Part shown: piece by piece, positions 29,871-38,988 of the stretch
Layout: each line of letters starts with the position of its first letter
Numbering within the stretch: the stretch's first letter is position 1
NCBI GenBank assembly: GCA_951813555.1
Contig: OX638344.1
Span: 2,323,076 to 2,387,075 of the forward strand
Length of the DNA stretch: 64,000 nt
From: an uncultured Acidimicrobiales bacterium
GTDB taxonomy: Bacteria; Actinomycetota; Acidimicrobiia; Acidimicrobiales; Bin134
Reading direction: 5' to 3'
Made by a program: the position numbers and the translations under genes
Notes under the pieces: generated by a model
Databases searched by the model: none
Seen by the model: only the letters and a program-made list of their open reading frames with translations
What the model was told of the DNA's origin: nothing

Positions 29871-31058
29871 ATGCGCGTCGAGTTGACCGATGACCAGCTA
29901 GAGCTTCAGCAAAAGCTGCGGACCTACTTCTCCAACCTCATGACCGACGAGATGCGGGCCAAGATCCGCCACACCGAGACCGAGGCCAACGAGGACTACA
30001 AGGCGCTGATCCGCCAGATCGGCAGCGACGGCTGGCTGGGCGTTGGCTGGCCTGTGGAATACGGCGGCAAGGGATTCACCCCCATCGAGCAGTACATCTT
30101 CTTCAATGAGGCCTGGGCCGCCCAGGTGCCGGTTCCGTTCCTCACCATCAACACGGTGGGCCCAACCATCCGGGAGTACGGCAACGACCGCCAAAAGGAC
30201 TTCTTCTTGAAGAAGATCCTGGCTGGCGAGATGCACTTTTCGATCGGCTACTCCGAGCCCACCGCGGGAACCGACCTGGCTGCGCTCAAGACCAAGGCGG
30301 TGCGCGACGGCGACGAGTGGATCGTCAACGGCCAAAAGCAGTTCACCAGCCTGGCCTACGACGCCGACTACGTGTGGCTGGCGGCTCGCACCGACCCCGA
30401 TGCTCCCGCCCACAAGGGCATCACCATGTTCTTGGCCCCCGCCGACGACCCCGGATTCGACATCCAGCCGTTCATCACTATGGGGGGCTCCCACACCACG
30501 TCCACGTTCTACGACAACGTGAGGGTGCCCGACTGGCTGCGGGTGGGCGAGGTGAACGGGGGCTGGGGCCTCATCACCAACCAGCTCAACCACGAGCGGG
30601 TGTCGCTGTGCGCCTCTGGGGGCATCGCCAACCTGGTGAGCCAGGCGGTCGAGTGGGCCAAAGAGGCCAAGCTGCCCGACGGCCGCCGGGTGATCGACCA
30701 AGAGTGGGTGCAGGTCAAGCTGGCCGAGTGCCGGGCCCGGGTGGAGTTCCTCGATCTGTTGAACTGGAAAGTGGCCTACGAGTCCACCGTGGGCAACAAC
30801 GTCAGCCCGGCTTTGGCCTCCACCATCAAGGTGTGGGGCTCGGAGTCCATGCACCTCATCTACTCCGGGCTCACCGAGGTGGTGGGGGCCACCGGGCACC
30901 TCAAGAAGGGATCCCCCCACGCTGATTTCTCCAGCCGGATGGAGGAGTCCTACCGGGGCTGCTGGATTCTGACGTTCGGCGGCGGAACCAACGAGATCCA
31001 GCGGGACATCATCGGCATGGCCGGCCTCGGCCTGCCCCGTGAGAAGCGCCGCAAGTAG
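29871..31058 (+). CDS. Acyl-CoA dehydrogenase (large/complete form)
   Basis: A 395-residue acyl-CoA dehydrogenase starting MRVELTDDQLELQQKL. Motifs are IGYSEPTAGTDLAAL (FAD/substrate loop), VNGQKQFTSLAYDADYVW and the C-terminal FGGGTNEIQRDIIGMAGLGLPR. Its overall pattern is close to FadE-type dehydrogenases of sterol side-chain and branched-chain catabolism, many of which work as heterotetramers with a partner encoded next door. The partner here is probably the gene at 31110. Start at 29871 is divergent from coaE, with 72 bp between the two starts. Confidence 0.92.
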   Translation: MRVELTDDQLELQQKLRTYFSNLMTDEMRAKIRHTETEANEDYKALIRQIGSDGWLGVGWPVEYGGKGFTPIEQYIFFNEAWAAQVPVPFLTINTVGPTIREYGNDRQKDFFLKKILAGEMHFSIGYSEPTAGTDLAALKTKAVRDGDEWIVNGQKQFTSLAYDADYVWLAARTDPDAPAHKGITMFLAPADDPGFDIQPFITMGGSHTTSTFYDNVRVPDWLRVGEVNGGWGLITNQLNHERVSLCASGGIANLVSQAVEWAKEAKLPDGRRVIDQEWVQVKLAECRARVEFLDLLNWKVAYESTVGNNVSPALASTIKVWGSESMHLIYSGLTEVVGATGHLKKGSPHADFSSRMEESYRGCWILTFGGGTNEIQRDIIGMAGLGLPREKRRK

Positions 31059-31109
31059 GCGCGGAAACAGCGAGAAGTAGACAGCAAGCAGGATGTAGGA
31101 GGTCGAGCA

Positions 31110-32219
31110 ATGGATTTCTCATTGAGCGAAGAGCAGGAGGCAGTAGCCGAATTGGCCAACCGGATCATGGGCGACCGTGTTGACATGGAGCGGCTCATGG
31201 AGATCGAGGCCGCCGACGAGTGGTTCGACCGGGATCTCTACGGTGAGCTGGCCGCGGCCGGGCTGGTGGGCATCGGCCTGGGCGAGGACGTGGGTGGAGG
31301 AGGTTTGGACCTGATCGCCGTCGGCCAGGTGCTGGAAGCCCAAGGGCGCCATGTGGCCCCGGTGCCGCTATGGAGCGGGATGCTGGCCGCAATGGCGGTG
31401 GACGCCTTTGGAAGCGATGAGCAGCGCCAGCGGGAACTGCCCGGCTGCGCGGAGGGGTCCAACGTGTTGACCGTCGGCCTCCAGGAGTACCTGAACGACG
31501 ACATCGCCAACCCGATGGCTCGGGTGGTGGACGGCAACCTGGTAGGCACCAAAGAGGTGGTGGAGTTCGCCGCCGAGTCGTCCAAGATCGTGGTGGTGGC
31601 CGGGCTCGACGACGGCACCGACAACGGAACCATCAGCGGCACCGGGCTGTTCCTGGTGGACCTGTCCGACCCCGGGGTCACCAAGGTGGCGGGCATGTCC
31701 ACCCGGCTTCAGCCCATCCACCAGGTGAGCTTCTACGGCGTCCCGTGCGAGCCGCTGGGCGCCGCCGACGGCGCGTCGGTTCAATGGCTGGCCGATCGGG
31801 CGGTGGCCCTTTTGTGCGCCACCCAGGTAGGGGTGGTCGACCGAGCGCTGCGCTTGGCTGCCGAGTACACCTCCGTAAGGGAGCAGTTCGGCCGCCCGGT
31901 GGCCACCTTCCAGGCGGTCACCCAGCGGCTGGCCGACCAGTTCATGCACGTGGAGGCAGTGCGACTCTGTACCTGCGCCGTGCTCTATGACCTGGCCCAG
32001 GGCAATGACGCTTCGCTGCGGCTGCCCATAGCCAAGTGGTACGCCTCCCACTGGGCCCACGACGTGGCCCACGCCACCCAGCACGTCCACGGCGGCATGG
32101 GTGTGAGCGTCGACTACCCCCTCCACCGCTACACACTGTGGAACAAGCACATCGAGTGCAGCCTGGGCGCCGGCACCCAGCAGCTCCGCACTCTGGGCGC
32201 GCAACTAGCTGCCAGCTAA
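31110..32219 (+). CDS. Acyl-CoA dehydrogenase (short partner-type subunit)
   Basis: A 369-residue acyl-CoA dehydrogenase homologue. It starts MDFSLSEEQEAVAELANRI and keeps the C-terminal helical bundle (RLAAEYTSVREQFGRPVATFQAV; ATQHVHGGMGVSVDYPLHR), but the canonical GGTxEIxR segment is replaced by GAGTQQLRTLG, and the FAD loop SEPxAGSD is not recognisable. Such divergence is typical of the second subunit of alpha2beta2 acyl-CoA dehydrogenases, where one chain contributes little to FAD binding. An almost perfect SD (AGGAGGT, 31097-31103) lies 6 nt before the ATG. It follows its presumed partner by 51 bp. Confidence 0.88.
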   Translation: MDFSLSEEQEAVAELANRIMGDRVDMERLMEIEAADEWFDRDLYGELAAAGLVGIGLGEDVGGGGLDLIAVGQVLEAQGRHVAPVPLWSGMLAAMAVDAFGSDEQRQRELPGCAEGSNVLTVGLQEYLNDDIANPMARVVDGNLVGTKEVVEFAAESSKIVVVAGLDDGTDNGTISGTGLFLVDLSDPGVTKVAGMSTRLQPIHQVSFYGVPCEPLGAADGASVQWLADRAVALLCATQVGVVDRALRLAAEYTSVREQFGRPVATFQAVTQRLADQFMHVEAVRLCTCAVLYDLAQGNDASLRLPIAKWYASHWAHDVAHATQHVHGGMGVSVDYPLHRYTLWNKHIECSLGAGTQQLRTLGAQLAAS

Positions 32220-33118
32220 GTCCGCTCCGCGATGTACGCCGCTAGTTCTGCGATGCCCTCTTCGGCTTCGGGGGCGACGCCGGCCAGCAGGTGCCAGACG
32301 TGCATCATGTCTTGCCAGGGGCGGAATTCGACGGAGCCGTTGGCGTTCTCTATGGCCTTGACCACTCGAGTGCTGTCGTCGTAGAGCACCTCCTCGGTAC
32401 CCACCTGGATCATCATGGGGGGCAGGTTGTCGAAGGTGCCGAACACCGGGGAGACGTAGGGATGGGTGGCTTCCACGGTGGCGGAGTAGGCCATCACCAT
32501 GCCCGACAGAGCGTCGGCCCCCGCCAGCAGGGGATCTCGATCGGCCCGCTCAGTCATTGAGTCGCCGGAGAAGGTCAGATCGGTCCACGGCGAAATGGGG
32601 GCGGCGCAGGCCGGCTGAGGCAAGCCCTCGTCTCGCAGCCTCATGCACAGCGCGATGGCCAGCCCGCCGCCGGCGGAGTCGCCGGAAATGGCGGTGTGGG
32701 CTGCCTCTCCCTTGTTGGCCAGGTGCCATTGCCACGCGGCCATGGCATCGTCCAGCGCAGCCGGATAGGGATTCTCGGGGGCGAGTCGGTAGTCCACGTT
32801 CAAAAGCCGGGCCTTGGCCCCCAGCGCCAAGCGGCTAACCACATGGCGGTGGGTGTTCAGGTTGCCCACCACATAGCCGCCGCCGTGGAGATACACGATG
32901 GCCCGATTGCCTACCACTTCGGGCGGTGTCACCCACTCAGCGGCGACCCCTCCGGCATCAACCGGCTCAAAGCTCACCTCGTCGGGAATGGGCATCGAGC
33001 TGTAGCCCTGCTCGAAACCGGCCCTAGTGGTGGCGAGGTCGGGCGGAGGTGCGCCCGCGGCTTCTGCCATGCGCTCTTTCATCGCGGCCAATGCGGCGTT
33101 GTAGGCATCAGATGGCAT
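32216..33118 (-). CDS. Alpha/beta hydrolase of the hormone-sensitive-lipase (HSL) family
   Basis: A 300-residue esterase/lipase. The HSL-type oxyanion motif HGGGY (78-82) and nucleophile elbow GDSAGGG (Ser148) are present; an acidic residue near EEVLYDDS and a His in MMHVWHLL complete the triad. No signal peptide, so it is cytosolic. TTTAGGAGAAG upstream is a good ribosome site. It lies 25 bp downstream of the 2-hydroxyacid dehydrogenase on the same strand. It would hydrolyse short/medium-chain or bulky esters, lactones or carbamates. Stop codons overlap with the convergent acyl-CoA dehydrogenase. Confidence 0.92.
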   Translation of the reverse strand: MPSDAYNAALAAMKERMAEAAGAPPPDLATTRAGFEQGYSSMPIPDEVSFEPVDAGGVAAEWVTPPEVVGNRAIVYLHGGGYVVGNLNTHRHVVSRLALGAKARLLNVDYRLAPENPYPAALDDAMAAWQWHLANKGEAAHTAISGDSAGGGLAIALCMRLRDEGLPQPACAAPISPWTDLTFSGDSMTERADRDPLLAGADALSGMVMAYSATVEATHPYVSPVFGTFDNLPPMMIQVGTEEVLYDDSTRVVKAIENANGSVEFRPWQDMMHVWHLLAGVAPEAEEGIAELAAYIAERT

Positions 33119-33143
33119 GTCTTCTCCTAAACAGTCATGGTTC

Positions 33144-34184
33144 TCAGTAGCCCCGATCGGGGTCTACCACGTTGCGAAGCGGCGATCCGGCCAGAAAGCG
33201 CTCCAGATTGTCGCAGAACAGCTCCATCAGGGCCTCGTTGTAGCCCTCGCGGGCTGTGGAGCAGTGAGGCGACAAGTACATGTTGGGCGCATCCCACAAA
33301 GGGCTGTCGGCGGGGAGCGGCTCCTCGCGGGTCACATCCAGCACCGCAGCCCCCAAGTGACCCGACTCCAGCGAGGCCACCAGCGCGCCCTCGTCAATCA
33401 TCGATCCCCGGCCCACATTTGCCAGCACCGCCCCCGGCTTGAGCCGTCCCAGGCGCTGGGCGTCGAACAGGTCGATGGTCTCGGGAGTATGGGGGGCGCA
33501 CAGCACCACCGCGTCGCTGCGGGCCAGCATCTCGTCCAGCCCGTCGGGACCGAAGAGCTCGTCGGCATCGGGGTCGGTATCGCCGGGCTGGGCCGAGCGG
33601 CGGTTGGCCAGCACGGTCATCTCAAATGCCTTGGCCCGGCGGGCCACATCCCGGCCGATGGCGCCCAAGCCGACGATTCCCACGGTCTTCCCTTTCGCCA
33701 AAAGCCCCTGGTGCATCTGCCAGATGTGGCCGCGCTGCTGACGCTCCAGCACCCTGATGTCCTTCCACACTTCCAGTAGCCGGCCGATCACGAACTCGGC
33801 AATAGGGGTGGAGGCCACGCCAGCCGCATTGGTCAACGCGATGCCCTTGGCCTTGAGCCTGGCCGGCTCCAGCTGGCCGATGCCCGCCCCGATGGCCTGC
33901 ACCCAACGCAGCCTGGGCGCCCACTCACGTATTCCCGAGGGCAGGTCGAGGGCCATCAGCACATCGGCGTCGGCGATCACCGCCCGCTCCGAATCCGATA
34001 GGGGCGGCGCGGTAGCCAGCAACTCGTCGGTTACTCGCCCCTTGGCTTTGGCATCCCGCAGCCCGTGGGGTTCGAAGTAGGCGATGTTGTGGAACTGCAC
34101 CCCTGGAAACCGGCCGTGGAGGTCATCGAGTTCTGCCTCATCCATGGCCAGCGGGTACATAACTACGGCGATTACCTTGCTCAC
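33144..34184 (-). CDS. D-isomer-specific 2-hydroxyacid dehydrogenase
   Basis: A 346-residue NAD(P)-dependent dehydrogenase reducing a 2-ketoacid or oxidising a D-2-hydroxyacid. The Rossmann motif is VGIVGLGAIG. The catalytic Arg is in NVGRGSMID, the Glu region in DVTREEPLP and the catalytic His in SPHCSTAR. GTG 34184 is chosen because it begins the first beta strand (VSKVIAVVMYPL); ATG 34160 is the alternative. The frame remains open upstream to 34715, but that segment is antisense to the SDR at 34261 and has no domain. First gene of a two-gene unit with the HSL hydrolase. Confidence 0.88.
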   Translation of the reverse strand: MSKVIAVVMYPLAMDEAELDDLHGRFPGVQFHNIAYFEPHGLRDAKAKGRVTDELLATAPPLSDSERAVIADADVLMALDLPSGIREWAPRLRWVQAIGAGIGQLEPARLKAKGIALTNAAGVASTPIAEFVIGRLLEVWKDIRVLERQQRGHIWQMHQGLLAKGKTVGIVGLGAIGRDVARRAKAFEMTVLANRRSAQPGDTDPDADELFGPDGLDEMLARSDAVVLCAPHTPETIDLFDAQRLGRLKPGAVLANVGRGSMIDEGALVASLESGHLGAAVLDVTREEPLPADSPLWDAPNMYLSPHCSTAREGYNEALMELFCDNLERFLAGSPLRNVVDPDRGY

Positions 34185-34260
34185 GGCGGGAACCCTAGTA
34201 GTCCTGGTTTCATCACCGCCGACATCGGCTCGGCCAGCAGGCAAGCGGTAGCGTCGGCTC

Positions 34261-35151
34261 ATGGACGCATTTGAGGGCAAATCAGCAGTCATCACCGGCG
34301 GGGCCAGCGGGATGGGCCGGGCCATGGCCGATCGATTCGGCGCGGCCGGGGCCCGCATCATGATCGCTGACGTGGAGGGGCCAGCCATGGACACTGCGGT
34401 GGCCGAATTGAACGGCGCCGGCATCGACGCAGTGGGCGTGCTCACCGACGTGAGCTCGGAGCGGGACATGGACGAGCTGGCTGAAGCGGCCTTCTCCCGG
34501 TTCGGACAGGTCAATGTGGTGTGCAACAACGCCGGCGTGGGCAGCGGCGGCCTGATGGACGAGCTCACCACCGCCGACTGGGAGTGGATCCTCGGGGTGA
34601 ACCTGTGGGGCGTGATCCACGGCATCCGGGTGTTCTTGCCCCACTTGTTGGAGCACGGCGACGGCCACATAGTGAACACCGGCTCGGTCGCCGGCCATAC
34701 CTCGTACCCCAACATCGGCCCCTACAACGCCTCCAAGCATGCGGTGGTGACCATCTCCGAGACGCTCTACAACGAGCTGCAAGACCGGGGCTCCACCATT
34801 GGGGTGTCGGTGCTGTGTCCTGGGCTGGTGCATACCAACATCATCAACTCCGAGCGCAACCGCCCCGAGACGCTGCGCTCCCCAATAATCCCGCCCGATC
34901 CCACCTCCGAGGACGAGGAGCGGATCCAGATGATGATGGCCATCTATGAGGACGCGGTGAAACCCCCCGAGGTGGCCGAGTTGGTATACCACGCCGTGCT
35001 CGACAAACAGTTCTACATCTGGACCGACTACGTGTACGCGCCGGCCATCATGCAGCGCCACGAGGACATCCAAAAGGGTCGCAATCCCAGCCGCCGGGCC
35101 CAGCTCATCGACGAGGACCAAACCGCCAAAGGGCCACCACAGGCCGGCTGA
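34261..35151 (+). CDS. Short-chain dehydrogenase/reductase (SDR)
   Basis: A 296-residue classical SDR with TGGASGMG (12-19), NNAG (89-92), the catalytic serine in NTGSVAG (about 142) and YNASK (Tyr155/Lys159). The C-terminus is longer than usual and lacks the common DGG ending. Instead it has YHAVLDKQFYIWTDYVYAP and a charged tail, a form seen in SDRs acting on bulky substrates. It is divergent from the 2-hydroxyacid dehydrogenase (76-bp gap between starts) and is followed after 8 bp by mycothione reductase. Substrate unknown. Confidence 0.9.
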   Translation: MDAFEGKSAVITGGASGMGRAMADRFGAAGARIMIADVEGPAMDTAVAELNGAGIDAVGVLTDVSSERDMDELAEAAFSRFGQVNVVCNNAGVGSGGLMDELTTADWEWILGVNLWGVIHGIRVFLPHLLEHGDGHIVNTGSVAGHTSYPNIGPYNASKHAVVTISETLYNELQDRGSTIGVSVLCPGLVHTNIINSERNRPETLRSPIIPPDPTSEDEERIQMMMAIYEDAVKPPEVAELVYHAVLDKQFYIWTDYVYAPAIMQRHEDIQKGRNPSRRAQLIDEDQTAKGPPQAG

Positions 35152-35159
35152 TCTCGTCT

Positions 35160-36518
35160 ATGCCTGAATCACCCGAGCACTTCGACCTAGTAGTGGTGGG
35201 CACCGGGTCGGGAAACAGCGTGCTGACCCCCGATTTCGACCACTGGCGGGTGGCGCTGATCGAGCGGGACGTGTTCGGCGGCACCTGCCTCAACCGGGGC
35301 TGCATTCCGTCGAAGATGTTCGTGTACGCCGCCGACATGGCCCACCAAGCGGGACATACCGGGCATCTCGGAGTGGACACCTCGCTGGACGGAGTGCGCT
35401 GGCCCGAGATCGTGGGCCGGGTGTTCGGGCGCATCGATCCCATTGCCCAAGGCGGAGAGGACTACCGCCACAGCCTCGACTACGTGACCGTCTTCAACGG
35501 CGATGCCCGATTTGTCGGCCACAAGGTGCTGGAGGTGAACGGGCAGCAGCTCACCGGCAATCACATAGTGGTGGCCGCCGGAGCCCGGCCCTTCATCCCG
35601 CCGATTCCAGGATTGGACGACGTGCCATTCCACACCTCCGACACCGTCATGCGCCTGGAAACGCTCCCCGATCGTATGGTGATCTTGGGCGGGGGCTACA
35701 TCGCCGCCGAATTGGGCCATGTGTTCGATGCCATGGGGACCTCGGTGACTATCGTGAACCGCTCCGAGCGGCTGCTGCGGGCCGAGGACGAGGACGTTTC
35801 GGCCGCGTTTACCGAAGTAGTGTCGAAGCGCATTGACTGCGCGCTGGGATCTCCCATCGTTGACGTGACTCAGGCGGGGCCGCAGATCACCGTTTGCACC
35901 GAGGCCCGGGATGTGACCGGCGATGTGCTGCTGGTGGCCACCGGCCGGGTGCCCAACGGCGAGCAGCTGGGCGTAACCCGTTCAGGAGTGGAGCTCGACG
36001 ACGACGGATACGTGGTGACGGACCAGTATCTGCGCACCGGCGTCGATGGAGTGTGGGCGCTGGGCGACATCTGCCACGCCGCCCAGCTCAAGCACACTGC
36101 CAACGAGGACACCCGGGTGATAGCCCACAACATCGCCCACCCCGACGACTTGCGGGTGCCCGATCACTCCGGCATCCCCCATGCGGTGTTCGCCTACCCC
36201 CAGGTGGCCGCGGTCGGGGCCACCGAGCAGGCCCTGCGGGTCGAAGGGCGGCCCTATCTGAAAGCAGTCCGCCCCTATCGAGACACCGCTTACGGCTGGG
36301 CCATGGAGGACACCACCAGCTTTGCCAAGGTGCTGGCCGATCCCGAGACCCGACTGTTGCTCGGCGCCCACATAATCGGCCCCCAAGCCCCCACCCTCAT
36401 CCAGCAGCTCATCCAGGGAATGCAGTTCGACCTCACCGTCGACGAGATGGCCCGAGGCCAGCTCTACATCCACCCCGCCCTCACCGAGGTGGTCGAACAG
36501 GCGCTGTTGGAGATCTAG
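35160..36518 (+). CDS. mtr: Mycothione reductase
   Basis: A 452-residue FAD/NADPH disulfide reductase that regenerates mycothiol from mycothione, the actinobacterial counterpart of glutathione reductase. It has an N-terminal FAD motif VVGTGSGN, redox-active cysteines in GGTCLNRGCIPSKMFVYAA (Cys43/Cys48), NADPH-binding ILGGGYIA, the second FAD motif GVWALGDI and the C-terminal dimer active-site HPALTEVVEQAL (His438). The MFVYAA run after the cysteines is characteristic of mycothione rather than lipoamide or glutathione reductases. Stop shares CTAG with the convergent dioxygenase. It marks the host as a mycothiol producer. Confidence 0.93.
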   Translation: MPESPEHFDLVVVGTGSGNSVLTPDFDHWRVALIERDVFGGTCLNRGCIPSKMFVYAADMAHQAGHTGHLGVDTSLDGVRWPEIVGRVFGRIDPIAQGGEDYRHSLDYVTVFNGDARFVGHKVLEVNGQQLTGNHIVVAAGARPFIPPIPGLDDVPFHTSDTVMRLETLPDRMVILGGGYIAAELGHVFDAMGTSVTIVNRSERLLRAEDEDVSAAFTEVVSKRIDCALGSPIVDVTQAGPQITVCTEARDVTGDVLLVATGRVPNGEQLGVTRSGVELDDDGYVVTDQYLRTGVDGVWALGDICHAAQLKHTANEDTRVIAHNIAHPDDLRVPDHSGIPHAVFAYPQVAAVGATEQALRVEGRPYLKAVRPYRDTAYGWAMEDTTSFAKVLADPETRLLLGAHIIGPQAPTLIQQLIQGMQFDLTVDEMARGQLYIHPALTEVVEQALLEI

Positions 36519-37324
36519 CCCCTGGGAGCAGCGGCAACCGGGCCGGCGCCGGACGGGTCGTAGATGGTGACCCGGTGGATTCGGCGGTGGTCGGAGCCGT
36601 AGTCGTCGATGGCGTAGTGCATGGTGCAGCGGTTGTCCCACAGCGCGGCGTCGCCGTCGCTCCACCGCCACCTCACGGTGTACTCGGGCCGTTCCATGTG
36701 GTCGCACAAAAGGGTGAGCAAGCTTCTGCTCTCCAGATGGCTCATCCCATTGAGCGACGACGTCCATCCCCGGTTCACGAACAGGATCCGATTGCCGGTC
36801 TCGGGGTGAGCGGTAACCGCTGGGTGGTCGGTGAATTCTGTGAGCCCGGCCCGGCCGTGGCGGGCGGTGATCCCCTCGATGGCCGCCTTGATGGGATCGG
36901 AAAGCCCCTCGTAGGCCGCCTGGGTGTTGACCCACATGGTGTCGCCGCCAGAGGGCGGGGACTCCTTCATCGACAGCAGTGACCCCAGCGGGGGCTGGCG
37001 GGCGAAAGTTACGTCGGTGTGCCAGAAATTGGCCCGCGAATAGGCGTTGGAGCTGTCCAGCACCAAGATCTTGCCCTCGTCGTCCACCGTCACATGGTCG
37101 CGGTGGTCGGTGTCGTCGTTGCTCACTGCTTCCAGATCGCCGAACAGCGAGCCCAGTGCCACATGTTGCTCGTCGGTCAGATGAATCCGGGGAAAGAACA
37201 GCACTTTGTTGGCCCAGAACGCCTCCCGCAGATCTGCCGCGACACCGTCATCCAAATGATCGGCATCCAGCCCCTCCACCGTGGCCCCCAAAGCCGCCGG
37301 CAGCGCAGTCACTTTGATGCTCAT
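36515..37324 (-). CDS. TauD/TfdA-family 2-oxoglutarate/Fe(II)-dependent dioxygenase
   Basis: A 269-residue non-heme iron dioxygenase that hydroxylates a substrate while decarboxylating 2-oxoglutarate. The iron ligands His102 and Asp104 are in FWHTDVTF, the distal His (about 250) is in RRIHRVTI next to the 2-oxoglutarate-binding arginine region, and WDNRCTMHYAIDDY is the conserved strand before it. Length matches TauD (about 280). Known members release sulfite from taurine or cleave phenoxy-herbicide ethers; the real substrate here is open. It lies 24 bp downstream of an acyl-CoA synthetase on the same strand. Confidence 0.92.
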   Translation of the reverse strand: MSIKVTALPAALGATVEGLDADHLDDGVAADLREAFWANKVLFFPRIHLTDEQHVALGSLFGDLEAVSNDDTDHRDHVTVDDEGKILVLDSSNAYSRANFWHTDVTFARQPPLGSLLSMKESPPSGGDTMWVNTQAAYEGLSDPIKAAIEGITARHGRAGLTEFTDHPAVTAHPETGNRILFVNRGWTSSLNGMSHLESRSLLTLLCDHMERPEYTVRWRWSDGDAALWDNRCTMHYAIDDYGSDHRRIHRVTIYDPSGAGPVAAAPRG

Positions 37325-37348
37325 GGCACCATGCTTTCAGATCGGCGC

Positions 37349-38977
37349 TTACCGGGACAGGGAGTCGAGCGCAGTCTGTTTGGCCCACTGGTAGTCGGGC
37401 TTGCCATTGGCCCCCCGTTGGACGGCATCGGTGCGAACAATCGCCTTGGGGAGCTTGTAGGTGGCCAGACGGGTGCGGGCATCGGCGATGATCTCGTCGT
37501 CGGTGGCATCGCCGTCCACCTGAGCCACCGCGGTCACCGCCTCGCCCCACTTTGGGTCGGGCACCCCCACCACCAGGCAGTCGGCCACTGCGGGGTGGAC
37601 TTTGACCGCCTCCTCTACCTCTTCGGGATAGATCTTCTCCCCCGCACTGTTGATGCAGGCTGATCCCCGACCCAGCAGCGTGATGGTGCCGTCGGCCTCG
37701 ACGGTGGCCCAATCGCCCGGAACCGACCAGCGCCGACCGCCAATGGTGCGGAAAGTGGCCGCCGTCTTCTCCGGATCCTTGTAGTAGCCGATGGGGATGG
37801 GGCCGCCCACCGCCACCATGCCCTGCTCGCCCGAGCCGGGCTCCACCGGCTCGCCGTCCTCGTCGAACACCGCGGCGTTCTCCCCCAGGGTGAAACGTGC
37901 GGTGGCCGAGCCGCCCCTGCGGTCGCTGATCCTCATGCCGGTGCCGGTGCCCTCGCTGGATCCGAGCGAGTCGACCAGCTTCATGTTCTTGTGCACCAGT
38001 AGGGCCTCTTTCGCCGGCTGGCTCCAAATCACGCCCGACGACATGACCATGAACACCGACGACAGGTCATAGGGCTCGCCTCGGTCGGCGGCTGCGTCCA
38101 GGGCGTCGGCCATGGGCTGGCCGAAGGCGTCGCCCACGATGGTGAGCACGGTGGCCCGATCCCGCTCCACGCAGCGCCACAGCGCGTCGGCGTCGAAGCT
38201 GCGCTCCGACATGGTGATGACAGCCCCGCCCTGAGTAAAGGTTGACAGCGCCACAATGCTGGCCGTGCCGTGCATGAGCGGCGACGCGGCCAACTGGCGT
38301 GACACTCTCCCGCTGTCGTAGATGGCCGCGATGTTGGACTTCACCAGATCAACGGTCTCAGGGAGAGGCAGGCCCAGCGCTCGAAACGGTGCGACCATGG
38401 TGCCGACCAGCGATCCGTGGGGCCACATGACCCCTTTGGGCTTGCCCGTGGTTCCCCCGGTGTACAGCATCCACAAGTCGTCGGGGCTGCGTTCGATGGG
38501 TGGTGCCGGGTCGTGTTCGGCAATGAGGGTCTCGTAATCCAGCGCCCAGTCGGGCACATCATCGCCTGGCTCGTTCACGCAGATGGCAGCCCGCAGTAAG
38601 GGCAGGTCGGCCCTGGCCTCGTCCACCCGGTCGGCCAACTCGGGGGAGAAGAACACCGCCTTGGCATCGGCATCATCCAACAGATGGCGCAGCTCACCGG
38701 CCAGATAGCGGTAGTTCACGTTACAAGGAGCCGCCCGGGCCTTGAACGCCCCGAAGGTGACCTCGCTATAGGGATTGCCGTTGTAGAGGTAGAGCCCCGC
38801 GTTGTCGCCCGCGCCAATGCCGAACTCCCCCAGCGCAGCCGCCAACCGAGCAGCCCGATCCTCAAACTCCCGCCACGTCCGGCTGACCGGATGACACACC
38901 ACCGCATCAGCGTCGGGCACAGTTTCCGCGGCTGCTTCCCAGGCGGTGGCCAGATTCAAGGGCACGGGGAGTGACAT
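37349..38977 (-). CDS. AMP-forming acyl-CoA synthetase (fatty-acid-CoA-ligase type)
   Basis: About 542 residues, ANL superfamily. The nucleotide motif is LWMLYTGGTTGKPKGVMW, followed by SLGSSEGTGTGMR (A5), VPGDWATVEADGTI (A7), GRGSACINSAGEKIYPEEVEEA (hinge) and a terminal ANGKPDYQWAK with the catalytic Lys. The A5 sequence departs from the common YG-TE, and the protein resembles the FadD-like ligases of sterol/branched-chain catabolism in actinobacteria. ATG 38977 is chosen; a TTG six codons earlier is possible. It is divergent from another ligase whose likely start is only 11 bp away, and upstream of the TauD-like dioxygenase. Confidence 0.9.
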   Translation of the reverse strand: MSLPVPLNLATAWEAAAETVPDADAVVCHPVSRTWREFEDRAARLAAALGEFGIGAGDNAGLYLYNGNPYSEVTFGAFKARAAPCNVNYRYLAGELRHLLDDADAKAVFFSPELADRVDEARADLPLLRAAICVNEPGDDVPDWALDYETLIAEHDPAPPIERSPDDLWMLYTGGTTGKPKGVMWPHGSLVGTMVAPFRALGLPLPETVDLVKSNIAAIYDSGRVSRQLAASPLMHGTASIVALSTFTQGGAVITMSERSFDADALWRCVERDRATVLTIVGDAFGQPMADALDAAADRGEPYDLSSVFMVMSSGVIWSQPAKEALLVHKNMKLVDSLGSSEGTGTGMRISDRRGGSATARFTLGENAAVFDEDGEPVEPGSGEQGMVAVGGPIPIGYYKDPEKTAATFRTIGGRRWSVPGDWATVEADGTITLLGRGSACINSAGEKIYPEEVEEAVKVHPAVADCLVVGVPDPKWGEAVTAVAQVDGDATDDEIIADARTRLATYKLPKAIVRTDAVQRGANGKPDYQWAKQTALDSLSR

Positions 38978-38988
38978 TATCGGGAGTT

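Noticed and set aside
34185..34715. N-terminal extension of the 2-hydroxyacid dehydrogenase frame
   Set aside because: It is antisense to the well-supported SDR at 34261-35151 and has low-complexity Ser/Pro/Thr composition with no domain.
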